From: Gymnogyps californianus
Taxonomy: Eukaryota; Chordata; Aves; Accipitriformes; Cathartidae
DNA length: 64,000 nt
Assembly (NCBI RefSeq): GCF_018139145.2
Contig: NC_059483.1
Span: forward strand, 3,473,001-3,537,000
Direction: 5' to 3'
Position 1 is the stretch's first letter, and each line of letters begins with the position of its first letter. The notes under the pieces are model-generated. The model ran no database searches and was not told the origin of the DNA. It saw only the letters and a list, made by a program, of their open reading frames with translations. The translations under genes were made by a program, and so were the position numbers. This document shows positions 38,209 to 50,400 of the stretch, piece after piece.

Positions 38209-39900
38209 CTAAATAATTATATTTCATTAGAGAAAAAGAGAGAGCATTTGTTATAGCAGAGAGAAGATAATGTGAAATCCTTTCATAACAGTAATAATAT
38301 TTAAAAAAAGAAATCATTTCTGCTTAAGCATGACATACAGAGGTTCATAAGACTGAGATTTTATAACCCTTCCAGTTTATTTAGGGGCACAAGTCCAACA
38401 GTTAGATGAAGTCCTCAGTCAATTCTATGATTGCTTCTTCGGCTAATTTGGATTTTCATTGCAGTAACTCTTACTTAGGGCTCAAGCCTTCTTTTAAACA
38501 CTGTGACACTGAAGCAATGACTTTGGAAGTCCAAATAAACACCATAGAAGCACTGAATTATTGACTGGTTTTCAGAGCAAACAAATTCCATGTAGCATTA
38601 GAAGTATTTTCACACCTCAAAATGGGAAATATTGGACAAGAATTCAAAGGATCTAAAAATACCAATAAATCTAGGTATAAAAAAATGGGAGCCAGGGTAG
38701 AGGAGGGCAGACAGACAGTTGAGCAAGGAAGTGGAACGCATGAGACATTGAGGCTGAAAGGAGATAGAGACAAAAGAGAATATTTCTTGTTTCATGTTTT
38801 CTTAGCTTTCTATCATTTTCATTTATATTTGGATCAATGTATTTATACAATAAAAAAAATAGTCAAGTGTGAAGGCAGCTATAAATACTTCTTGGATTTC
38901 TGGTAATATCACAAACCATACAAGCCTCACTTTCATGAGCTATTATGTCACCAAAACACTTTGAAATATTAATAGTCTTGGAGTTCACAGTCGCTTTCTG
39001 TTTCTGCAGGCTGAAGGAAGCTGCTTTTTCTAAGCAGACGAGCAGTTACGTTTTGAACAGCTTTTTACAGAGGCTTTGGCTAAATGCTGACTTCTTTTCC
39101 ATTGGAAGTAACATCAACAGCAAACACTCTGTACTGAACTTGAAAACATAACTTTCATGGAAATTAGAAGTGCACATTGCCCTTGTCTGCCAGTCCCCAA
39201 GGTCTCTGGCCTGCAGTGCTGACTTACAAAGTATTTATTCCTTTTTAGCAGAGGCTATAACTGCTCACGCCTTAAATTATTTAGGTCCCTGGTTCAAATC
39301 CTTGTTTATTGACCAAAGAAATCAAGTGACAAATACAGAATGTATGAATTAGTTAACACAGGTAAGTTTAGGCCTAATTTCTTCATTTTGAGTCTGTGTG
39401 GCTATGATGTTTGCAAGTTCACCTAAAGCCAGAAGAATCAGGACCCGGGAGAAGTGTGAGTACTGAGCAAATGACACGGATCGAACAGCTGGGCAGGTGT
39501 TAACAGAGTAACTACAAACATAAAATCAACAGAAATAGAGTACGTACAGGACAATCTACAGCTAGACCACGCTAACGTACAATGAATAACAATCCCATAA
39601 ATTCGCTTAGTTCAGCTTGAAAGATAGGTCAGGTGCACTGGAGGTCTGTAAATGTTTTCCTCATGCTGGTGGGAGTTCAGCTGGGCAAGCGAGCCTCCAA
39701 GCTGCCCTTCCCCCTGCTCCGTAAAACAGAAAGTCATAGTCCTGAGACCACAAATTTAACCAAGAGCTCTCTAAAAGCTATTTAAGCAGCATAATAATTT
39801 CTCTAGCTACTTTACATTTTCCACCATAACTGAACTGCCTGTGAAAATGGTTTGGAACTGTAAGCAATTTGCTCCAGATTTTGGTGTCAGCTCTGCACTG

Positions 39901-39943
39901 ATATGTATATATATGGATAACTCATATATACATACACACACAA
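39901..39943. repeat. AT/CA simple-sequence tract
   Basis: ATATGTATATATATGGATAA followed by CTCATATATACATACACACA; an imperfect alternating purine-pyrimidine tract. Confidence 0.75.
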
Positions 39944-42900
39944 GTTGTGACTCTTACACAACCTCTCCAATACAGCTGAACAATTTACTACAAAAGAGAG
40001 ACTGGGACATGCCAGACATCATTAACCAGTGAAAGAGCAGGAAAGAACAACTGAGATTTTACTCTTGTATTTCCCATTTTGTTTCAAGACCTATATAGTT
40101 GTTTAAATTCCAAATCTTTTTGGACAACAATAGTTGTCATCATCACCTTTATTAATTGCCCTTCACTGAGACCAAAACCTATTTCAGATGCAAACTCATT
40201 TAATATTATTCCTTACTAGGAACTTTAAAAGGGCTTGTCTGTTTTTCTCAAATGCACTGGTTGGTCTGTTAAATGGTGCTGTCTCCTCCACAAATCTTGC
40301 ATGATATTATTCATGCAGAATTTCTGTAAACCAAGTTACTTTTAGTTATTTAAAAGAAATGCAGCTCTAGTGCAGAAGAGGTCTGTCCCACAATTGCCAT
40401 GCTCTAATCAGGAAAACAGCCAGAGGTATTTTGCAGTAGATTGATACAGACTGTTGATGACACGAAGGAGAGCATGGCTGACTTTTAAAATGCTATTGCA
40501 TATTAAACAGCGGGTGAATAGCTACTGTCTAACAGAAGCATGCAGTGCATTGAATGCCAGAAGCATTTAACTACTTTAAAGGCATCTCTTCTGGATTTTT
40601 TTTTTTTTTATAATAACAAAGAGATTAAAGGAAACTAACAGCCATATGGGAGAAGAAAAACAACAATTAGATGCATTCATTCATGCTCTGCTACCTGAAA
40701 GTGCTTCATCTAAATATTTCCTATTCTATTAGCCATTTGTTTTCTCTTAGTACTGACTATTCATGAATAAGGAAAATCTGCACTGACACCAAGGCCAGAG
40801 GCAGGGCTCTGTGGAAAAAGGCCCCTTCTGTCAACTTGTCAAGTCAAGTTTACCAAGGTTTGAGCTGAAGATGCTGTCCTGTTTTCCTTATCCACCCCAC
40901 ATACTTATAATGACATCCTTGGGGATGTTTCAAGGCAAACTTGTCTCATTTTTGGCCAAACACAAGGGTGTTTGAAATGCACTCCCTCTGATGTTAACTG
41001 TAGCAGGATGACATAACAACCTCAGAGTCTGGTTCATCAACTTTGCAGCGTTTCCATGCATAATTGCAATAAATAGTTAACAGCACTTTGTTCTCCTGCC
41101 AGGGAGTCTTGCACCAAGTGGCCTAGTTTTATCAGCAGAGGGGATTAATTTGTCAGGACAGCAGCTCCTCATCAGCCTGAGCTATAGGTTAAATAAGCAG
41201 ACAGCAGGAGGATCTGTAGCTCAGCCATGTGCCATCATCCATAGGAAGGACCTTCGTTATCACAGCAGCTTGAGAAGATCTGCATTTCTTCATCATCATA
41301 GGATTTCCAGCATCTTCAGTCACTGTATTTCTCAGAAGACAGGTTTTTTTGGCTGGTTTCACCTTCTTCTGATGTTAGTTTACATTTTTATAACCAAATC
41401 TCTTAACAGTAACTATTACTACAGGCCATGTGAAACCTTTCAAGGTAAAAAAAAAAAACCTGAATTTAAATTTAAAATTTACTTCAAGGAAATTGCTTTT
41501 TGAAACAAATTATCTATTTTACAAGTTAATGCTTTAAGATGTGAAACTGTCCTTTAGGTACAGGTATATATATACAAAACATAGTGTGATAAATATAGCC
41601 TCGTGAATTTTTGTAGGATTATGTTGCATAACCATATTCTACTGAAGGCCAGTATCTGACATTGCTACACAGCCCAGTACCTTCCCATGCAGATTTGGGG
41701 TGGTCCTGCAACTGGTGGGTCTTCTTTTTCGTTTAGTCACTACCAACAACCAGTTTAAAATAGATAACTGCTTGGGGCTAAAAAGTTTTGGAATACATAA
41801 AGAAACAATGAGTACACTTTTCAAATTTATTACACTTCATAGACAAAGTCTTGCTTTCACCTGAGTAAATAAGAAAACAGTGCATAAATATAAGAGTGTC
41901 TTTGTACATAAATCTACAGTTTATTTGAAACCTTCAGAGCATCTAGGAGCACTAATTTAATTTATCTTCTACCATACAGGTGGCAGAATCACAAAACCAT
42001 AAGTTACTAACTCAGAAAGAAAAAGCGATAGAAAATATTTTTTGGTTGGTGACAAGTCTTGTCACACTGAACATGAAATTAATTTGTCTGCAGCATTACA
42101 GCCCACACCAAGATGAAGGTTCCACCTTTTGCAGCAAAGACTCAACAGCCAGATGATACATTGCATCTGTGCCTCATCTTTCGTCCTATGCATCTGAGGG
42201 CACTTCACAATAAAATTAAATCTACAGCTTCAGTAATGAAGACCATGCCTAGTTAAACAAATGAGACAAAGCTGAGGTTTGAAAGCTGCTATCATGTCTG
42301 CATCAACTGCTGACACAAGGAAGAATTAGGATCCAAGGGACATCATAATTAAAGCACTCAGGCTTCTAATCATCCTGATGTATTACTTGGGAAACAGCAA
42401 AGAAGCAAAGTTTTCTGAAACCTGGTATCGTGTCTCATTCTCCTGCAGTCACAAGCCACTCACCTTAACTAACGTAAGAGGATCTTCCAGAGCTGCTTGC
42501 TCATCCCTTAAAGTACAAATCTTAAGGTATGAGCTCTATCAGGAATGTGGGCTGAAAATAGCAAACTTCACCTGTTGTGGCAGAAGTCATTCATATATAT
42601 ATGATTTTAGAATCCTGTAATTGATCCTTTTATAGCCTCCCACAAACTCCCTTGAGAATATACTAGAATAGCCATCTAATGAAGAAGTGAAGCCTGGTAT
42701 TTTTATGTAAGTTCAGTAAAGATGGTTATTTGGAACCCCCTTGTAGCTGTGTGATTATCTACTTACACTAACAGCCTCTAGAAAAACCCTTCCCTGAACA
42801 CATTTACAGGAACATGTGGGGTCTTCCCATGAAAAATGAATATTCTGGGTTGAAAGAAATCCTGTTTTATGTTATTCACATATGCTCTTTACAACCTCAG

Positions 42901-45900
42901 CTGGCAATGGCCCATCTGCAGGGATTCTGAACAGATTATTTCCCTATCTTTGAGAAGAGAATGAAGAAAATTGTAAAACAGACACAGTTTAATAAATGTG
43001 TGCACCAGACATGGAAACTACTTTGCTTATTTTCATTCCAGAAACTGTTCCTATTTGTGCAACAGAAAAAAGGTATTTTGGAAGAAATCTAGAGAAAGCA
43101 GCATAGTAACTCTACTGAACATAACTCTTTCCATGGTAGTCAATCCCCTCAAAGACATAATGAACAATAATTTAGATGTATGGCATGATTAATATAGCTT
43201 GATCCAAAACATGACTTTTAATACTGGCATAGTATTAAACACTGTCAACATAATGAATATTAGTGCAGAACACAAAGGTTCATCTCTTCTATTAAATTGC
43301 CACAGGCTGCAGTATTTGAAATAGTCAAACTACTATTTCATATTTCAGTTTCCCCTCTTTTAAAGAATTAAGCATAAGGTGCGGGTTTTTTTTTTCCTGT
43401 TTAGATTCCCCATGCCAGTCATCAGATAGTTGCATGCTACTTGCATTCCTTTTTGCCCATTTGTATTTCCATCACAGTGAGGACTAATAAACTTCAAAAT
43501 CTTCTCTACTATTCATGGTCTCTGTTCTACACAATAGGATTCAGAGTCAAGAGCTGGCCCAAACGCTTTTGTCCATTCGGGATCTATCCCTCCAAACCCT
43601 CTTCCCAGGAATCCATACTGACTCTTTGGCCCCCTTACATTTATTTTCCTCAAAACAAGCAAGAGTTTATGCCTGGGCTAGAAGAGCATTTGTGAGAGTC
43701 AGTCACAATATTTTCATGTAAAATGCAAAAAGAGCTTTGCAACAGAGCTATGTGGAATATACCTACCTCTGGGTGCCCCACAGCCTGGCTGAAGGAGTAC
43801 TTCTTAGGTGGCTTTGAGCTCCCCCAGGTAAAAAGGCATCTTAAAACTCAGCCATAAGTCTGGCCTCTTGTACTTGCGTTTTAAATGTGGAAGTGCTTTT
43901 TGAGCAAGGTCCAATAGGTATGATTTGCTGTTCCATATAGAAAAGAGATGCTATTTCTCTAAATACCATGAAAGTACTTTCATTTAAGACTTTTGGAGAC
44001 CAAAACCGCAGCAGGTTGCCTATAATCTGCCTTAGATGTGAAAGATTTCTGTTATTCATAGCGCAGAGGTAGTAGCAGCTGACAGCATTGACTGAAGCAG
44101 TGGACTAACAGTATGAATATAGAAAATTATGGATAATGGGAAAGCAGTTCTGAAATCCAAGAGAAATAATAACCGTTAGCACTTGTGGCAGATCAGAGGT
44201 ATAGCTCAACAAATGTTGAGCTGAATTGATTTTAACATAAACAGACAATAGTAGGGGCTAGAGTTTTAGTGGAATTTAGGCATCTAAAGGTGCAGATGGC
44301 CACACTGCCACATTTATATGTGCCTAACTACAATTGTAAACAGCTGGAGGTAGGAAACTTTGAGCTTTTAACAATACCACTAATCACCTACATACCTTCA
44401 GAAATCTGGCCTTATCTAATAAGTTAAGAGTATTTCACCTGCAATCTGTTTCTCTTGCTTTATTCACATCTAAATGCCAGCTCTGAACTAAAGCTTTTTC
44501 ACTCATTGACACATTAGTGGAAATGTGGTTCAAGGCTCTGTTCAGAGAAGAAAGCAGACTGAAAACAGTACAGTTCTGTGAGACATCTAATCTAGCAAAA
44601 AAAAAATTGAGAGTAAAGAGCCTTTACTCACAAATAGCACCTCTCAAACACATGCCCTAGACTAGATGCACATTAGCAGTATGATATAAAAAAATTTGTC
44701 AAGAATGGATTTCTGCCCATGAATCACTGGTATTTATGCAGTATAACTCCAGGGAAGTATGGCAGCACTGGTTTCAGCTGCAGTCCTGTATATGAAGAAA
44801 AATGTATATTAAAGCTGCATTAACCCTCTCAGCCATTCCATTTTCTAAGCACAGCATAGAAGGTACTGTGCTTGCTGAGGGATTTCATTATCTATATGTC
44901 CTTTCAGTCTACCTTTTTTTTATCCTTAAGATGTTCTTAATATGGCAAAACCTGTGTGCCACATTAGCATGACCCATCTTTACTCCTCCAGTAAGGAGGC
45001 ACCGTTTTGTACATATCATTTACTCTGTTTTTGAAATGCTTTTCTGCAGTCAATGTATCATTGTTAAATGCTTTCCATGCAACAGATGGAAAGATGAAAT
45101 GACAACTTGAAATGTAAAGCCTGCACTGACTCACACACAATTAAGGAGGTATTTAAAGAGAAGTAGCTCGACAGTATTTGGAAAGGAAAATCAGCTTTAG
45201 GAGTGTTCCAGTCTGGTACTTGTTTTGGGCCAAAAAAATGCATATGCCTTTGAATATGGCTCTGTAGAAATATTCTTCATCCTTAAATAAAAATTAGCCC
45301 AAAGATCAGTTTATATAAAAATCTCATCTGAAAGGGAAGGCCATTTCCTGTCTTATTAACTTTTTATTTGCTTTATTTTTCTACTTCCCAGCGTAGGTTC
45401 CAGAGGAACATTTGATTAATTTGTGCTGTCTGCAAGTCAGGCTTTTAACCTCTGGGAAAGCTCTAAACACTTCAAAAGCTTACAGCCTTAAAACAGATTG
45501 TCAAAGTAAACTTAAACTAAATAGAGGTCAACAATCTAAGGTTATTTTAGCTTTTCGAGGGAAAACGGATGCTCATTGGGAAGACTAGTTTTCGTAGACT
45601 GGTTACACTTATTCAGTTAACCATCTGCTCTTTGAATACAGAGCACCCATCGCTGTTTGAATGCACGACTACTTCTGTAAATGAATACAACAGTGTAAGC
45701 AACCTAGGAAAAATACAGGCTACCGCAAGCCTAATAGATTTGTAGGTTTTAGCAGGAAGGGCTGCTGCTAGGGCTTCCCAGGGCTCCTCAGCATCGCTTT
45801 GGAGAAGAGGGTGCTGAGAGCCATGTGAATCTGTTAGATCCGTTCTAGACAGTCTATGTGCTCTTGAAACACAGCCTGTTTCCTCAAGTTTCTTTCTTAA

Positions 45901-46040
45901 CAATGACACTACAGAGAAAAACATTCCTATTTTGATGCAGATCGGATCTGAATGTGAAGTTACACTGAATGCTGTAACCTGAAGTCAGGTCTCATCTCAG
46001 AGTTAAAACTGCTCTCAAGGAATATAGTCTTTGTTCTGGT

Positions 46041-46075
46041 TTTCCCTCCCCTCCCCACCCCTCCTCCCCCCCTTC
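46041..46075 (-). repeat. G-rich tract on the gene's sense strand (G-quadruplex type)
   Basis: The plus strand is almost pure C/T with one A. On the CNTN6 sense strand it gives five successive G-runs (7, 4, 4, 4 and 3 Gs with one GG between) separated by A, AGGA and T. It meets the usual four-run G-quadruplex pattern and sits 225 nt past the donor of the 46300-46402 exon. Confidence 0.7.
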
Positions 46076-46299
46076 AAGCTACAACCAAGTGAGCTTCACT
46101 TATGGTATAGCTGTCTTTCTCATTTCCTTCGGAACACATTGCGCAGAAACAATCAAACCAAGATAAGGTTAAAAAAAGTAAGTTTTACAAATTCACGTCC
46201 TGACCACATAAATTCTACTGCGCAAGTTAGAAAGAACCATTGTTTCTCACTGTAGAACAGTGTTAGAATGCACATTTTAATAACAGACAAAAAACTTAC

Positions 46300-46402
46300 T
46301 TTCCAAGGGCAAAGCATTCCAGTTTAACAGAGGAGCCCTTCGCTGCATATGTTGTTTCTGGAAAACGTACTTCAATCTTTGGTTCGTACTCCCCCATCAC
46401 AC
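46300..46402 (-). CDS. CNTN6: CNTN6 exon: first half of Ig domain 3
   Basis: A 103-nt exon between acceptor TCAACAG and donor GTAAGT, phase 1 in, phase 2 out. It encodes [20 protein letters not shown] and [13 protein letters not shown] plus two bases of the split Asn codon. LEC holds the B-strand cysteine of Ig3. It is too short for ORF calling and was found by translating the minus strand. It is 863 nt downstream of the Ig2 exon, and a G-rich sense-strand tract lies 225 nt past its donor. Confidence 0.95.
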
Positions 46403-47265
46403 CTGTTGAACATCAAAACAGCTAGCACTCCAGTTGAGCCTCAGACCTGTCTAGTACAACAGAATTTCAGTGTAAAAGAAAGGATGGCATTAATAATGTT
46501 AGAGCCTTACGTTCCACCCGTGGCAATCAACACGAGATATCTATGGAGCAGGCTTAGCCTGCTGGGTGAAATTCAACCCAATGCTGAAAGCTTATGTGAT
46601 ATCTGTAAGTTCTATGCATTTGAGAGTTGAAGAGCATGACTTTATACAAGTTCTACACGTACAAGTAGGTTGTGCTTTAAAGTTTGAGAGATAATTTAAG
46701 GTTCGCACCTCTTGTTAAGAGGTGTTAACAAGCAATGCCTTTAACATTGGTCACTTCACTGACTGACAAAACAAACTTTGTGTAAAGATTTCCCAGGTAT
46801 ACATTTCTCACTGTGAACATTTAATTAGAAGTGTTGCCAGGAAGGTATTTGTATATGTGTGGGTGAGTTTCTCACCTCAGTGACTCACTTTGAAACAGCT
46901 TTCTAGATTTGATATTTGAGCTATACCTAGATTATAAATTTAGAAAGCTTTGCCAGATTTAAGCCTCAACAGAGGCATCCGTAAAATGAAAAATATTAAC
47001 GTACCATTTGACATTCTCTTGCTATTTTTCAATGATATTGAGCACTGCTTTCTTTGCATACATTTATCTCATTGTCCCTGTCCTGACAGTTCAAATCACA
47101 TTTCAATCCAGCAGAAACTGTGGGATCATGTCCCACTGCACAACTTTTTACCGGGAGCCTTTTACCTCCATGAGGATGTATAGGGCTATCAATTTCCAAT
47201 GACTGGAGACGGAGCAGTTAGTGTTGTGCTGCATGTTTTCAGCTAAGCATGCCCAGATAACTTAC
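46403..47265 (-). other. CNTN6: CNTN6 intron, 863 nt
   Basis: A GT-AG intron between Ig2 and Ig3. Nothing recognisable was seen in it. Confidence 0.8.
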
Positions 47266-47469
47266 CATCGCTGCGGAGAGTGAGAGGAGTGGGTGGCCCC
47301 TGCACGCTTTGCTCTGCTTTAGAGTTAGTTACAACGCAAGTGTAATTGCCCACATCCGATTGCTCTACTTTGGCAATGTACAGATTTCCCGTTTCTTGTG
47401 AAACGAAGCGGCGACTATCTTCCTGAACATATAAGGTACTATTGTTGAAGATCCATGTATAGGACAAAC
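47266..47469 (-). CDS. CNTN6: CNTN6 exon: most of Ig domain 2
   Basis: A 204-nt exon, phase 1 at both ends (symmetric), between acceptor TTCTAG and donor GTAAGT. It encodes [20 protein letters not shown], then [40 protein letters not shown] and TPLTLRSD. It has the core Trp, the S-D-V-G-N-Y-T-C F strand, and sequons at NNS/NST and [18 protein letters not shown] is highly specific for contactins of this subgroup, and the N-terminal context fits contactin-6. Confidence 0.96.
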
Positions 47470-50400
47470 CTAGAAAACATCAGATACATATCATGCATCC
47501 TTTCCAGTATAATCTGCTTCCCATTAGTGCTTAAGTGCAATATTGCCAGTTGAAAGAAAGTCAGTTACAGGGCAAACCACTGGGGATGCACAAATTAGCA
47601 AAGGCAAGGTAAGCATTGCTTTAGTTTTAAACTCATTTCAAGCCACTCCAGAAGGTCACAGAAGTTTTTGTCCCCTGCTACTTTTCATTTTCCTGCTCAG
47701 CCTATTTTTAAGTAGGAATGGCAGTGCTGCAATGCCACAAGAAAGAAATTATTTACTAAAACAACAATTTATAACACTTTCCCTCTGAACATCCAGAGAG
47801 CCAATTGCTGGTCACAGTGTTATGGCTCCTTTCTTCACTCTGAATACAGAAAAAAAGACTGGTAACAGAGCTTTATCATCAGATTCTTATGAAAGGGGGA
47901 GCTCAGCTGCACGCTATTATTTTGGAGATTATTTAATATTTGATCCTATTGCACATTTGACCCTTCTCACGTCTGTTCTGTGCTTCTTGTCCTATTCTAA
48001 CTTCCTAACCCTCTTCTACCATTTTTTCCATACAGCGTTTCACAATGCATACCTTAATAAGGTATGTCTATAGTCTAAGCGATTCAAAACTAATTTATTT
48101 GACTAGCCCACCCTAGAAGGGCAGATCTCCATGCCAGCTTACCATTCAAGAACCTTGCTTCTCAGAAGGGCTTTTTGGCCAAGCCTTGTTACCCTGCCAT
48201 CAGTACCGCAGCGAGCAGGTTCAGTGCTTATAACACAGCATGCTGCAAGGCAGGTACAGCCGAGGTGTCCTGCCAGCCCCATGCTGCGGCTGCTCTGTGT
48301 CGCTGCCAGCGCCCAACAGCGGGAGCAGAACCAAAATTCTGGCTTTAATAAGGCACAGTAAATCAGAAGTTTCAAAATCTACCAGTTTAGCTTTCCTTAA
48401 TTAAATGTATAATTCATAAGCTAACAGTGTTCTGCCAACAGCTTGATTTTTACACATTTCCCCCATCAACAATCCCATTTGAAAAAGATTATTTACGTTT
48501 CTTTCCCCCCCTCAGTTACAACATGGGTACAGTATGGTAATAAGTCTGCAAACTCCAGTAGTTCTGCGGAGTTTTATGTTATCATCTTCTAACATTTTAG
48601 GACTCTCATTAGAAATGGTGCATCTCCAAGGAGCAATCAACGACACTTTCTATACTTGGCTAAATCTTGCAATAGGCTCTATTTTACTACAGCTTGATGT
48701 TAAACTTTTTTTCTGATGTACAGTAAACCTGGAAGATGCAACAATTCCTAAAATAGTGTAATACAACACACGTGTACATATACATGTGCATACACACAAG
48801 ATAAAGCTCCATGTTTTCACATTTGTATGCCCATGTACTTTTAGGTACCCAATTAAAGCATCTATTTACAGAAGAAAATCTGGAGATGGGTGGGTTTTTT
48901 GACAGGGAGGATCAGCCTATAGCTAGATATAAGCAATGCAGGCATGACCTGATATGTCTTCCAGAGACATACTATATGCAGATTATGTTCCTGTCTCAGG
49001 CACAAAGTTTGATGGCTATAGTCTGGCTGGACAGACCGAAGTGACTGGTGTGGGCAAAACTCTAGTTTCGACTCATTTTTTTTAAGTTCTCTAACCTGCA
49101 AGCTAGGGACTGTAAAGAAAATGCCGAAGATTTGCAGGGTAAATACTTTAATCTGTGCTCAATTAAACAGTATATTGTAAACTTGGGATTTCTGTGGAAG
49201 AAATACCTCAGATCTGCAATCCCCTCAGATTTCACAAGAACAGCTGAAGGCTGGTGCCCTGATGTCCCTTTTGTGGCAGCTGGAACCCTTGCTTTCCTCC
49301 TCACACAGACCTACACAAAGGCACGTACGGGCTTATGTGCAACAAAACCACTCTGAGCAGTTGAACCTGATAGTTGGATGCCCAGACTTCATGACAGGAT
49401 AGTGTATCTAAGAAGAAACTAGAGGCAATTTGAAAAGTGAGATAATAGGAAAAAGGAGTTTGGCAGTTCCCTTGCCAAAGTCCAATTCTGGTGCTGGCAA
49501 TTACAGGGGTGAAGAAAGCACCGACCCACTCTAACAGGGCACCACCGTACCTGCTGAGACACCAAATGGATGCCCACAAAGGACCTTTAAACCATCTTAT
49601 GGCATGCAATCAAAAAACAGATTCCTGCTGTAGGACCTGGTCATGCAGCTAAATTCTCTATGTAGGATAGGGTATACTCATTCTAATAAAATTCTGTTAG
49701 AATCAACTTCATGCTACACAGATATTCTTCATGAGGTCAATCTGTGAATTAACTAATCAGTAAGAGAGCCAGTCCTTGTCTGCCCTGATTTCAGTTCTCA
49801 GGGGGTTCCAAGTTGACTACTACTTCCGAAGTTTCTGTTACTCTCTCCCTGCCTGTACTCCACCATTGCCTTAGGACATATTGATGAATTTTCCCATTAA
49901 CTAGGAACAAGTGCAGGCCCCTCCTTTCCATATTTAAATCCTTTTTCCCCCCTGTATAAGGGATATAACCACTACCACTCTTCTAACTGCAGGTTCATCA
50001 TCACCAATCCGCAGGCCATACTTGCCTAGAGCCTAATTCAGCTCCACTAAACTCTGTAGAAACCCTGATTTTAATTGACTTCAGTGGGAGTTGGATGAAG
50101 TCTCAAGAGAAAGGAACCAAACTTTGGAGATCAAACTTTTTTTCTCTTCTAAGGCATAATACCAGCAGTCTACTCCCTTACACAATATTTTTTCTTAGAA
50201 AGTTAAGTGACAACATCAGCAGATGCAATAGGCTAGAAAATCTAACATTGCATTATAGAAGAAGCTACTATTACGTCAACATTTCCATTTTGGGTCATTT
50301 GGAATAAATCACATGTAGCAGACCCATTGAACGAGCAAAAGGAGCAAAAGGCCCATGCTATCACTTTTACGGTTACATTAATTTGTATGAGTAAAGCAAC

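Larger units (their letters stand above)
38209..46299 (-). other. CNTN6: CNTN6 intron, 8091 nt
   Basis: A GT-AG intron splitting Ig domain 3. It holds an AT/CA microsatellite-like tract (39901-39943), a T14 run (40596-40609) and a G-rich sense-strand tract (46041-46075). No nested gene was identified. Confidence 0.8.

Noticed and set aside
46041..46075. Pyrimidine tract as a branch/acceptor region of an unseen exon
   Set aside because: The tract is pyrimidine-rich on the plus strand, which is antisense to the gene; no plus-strand exon follows.
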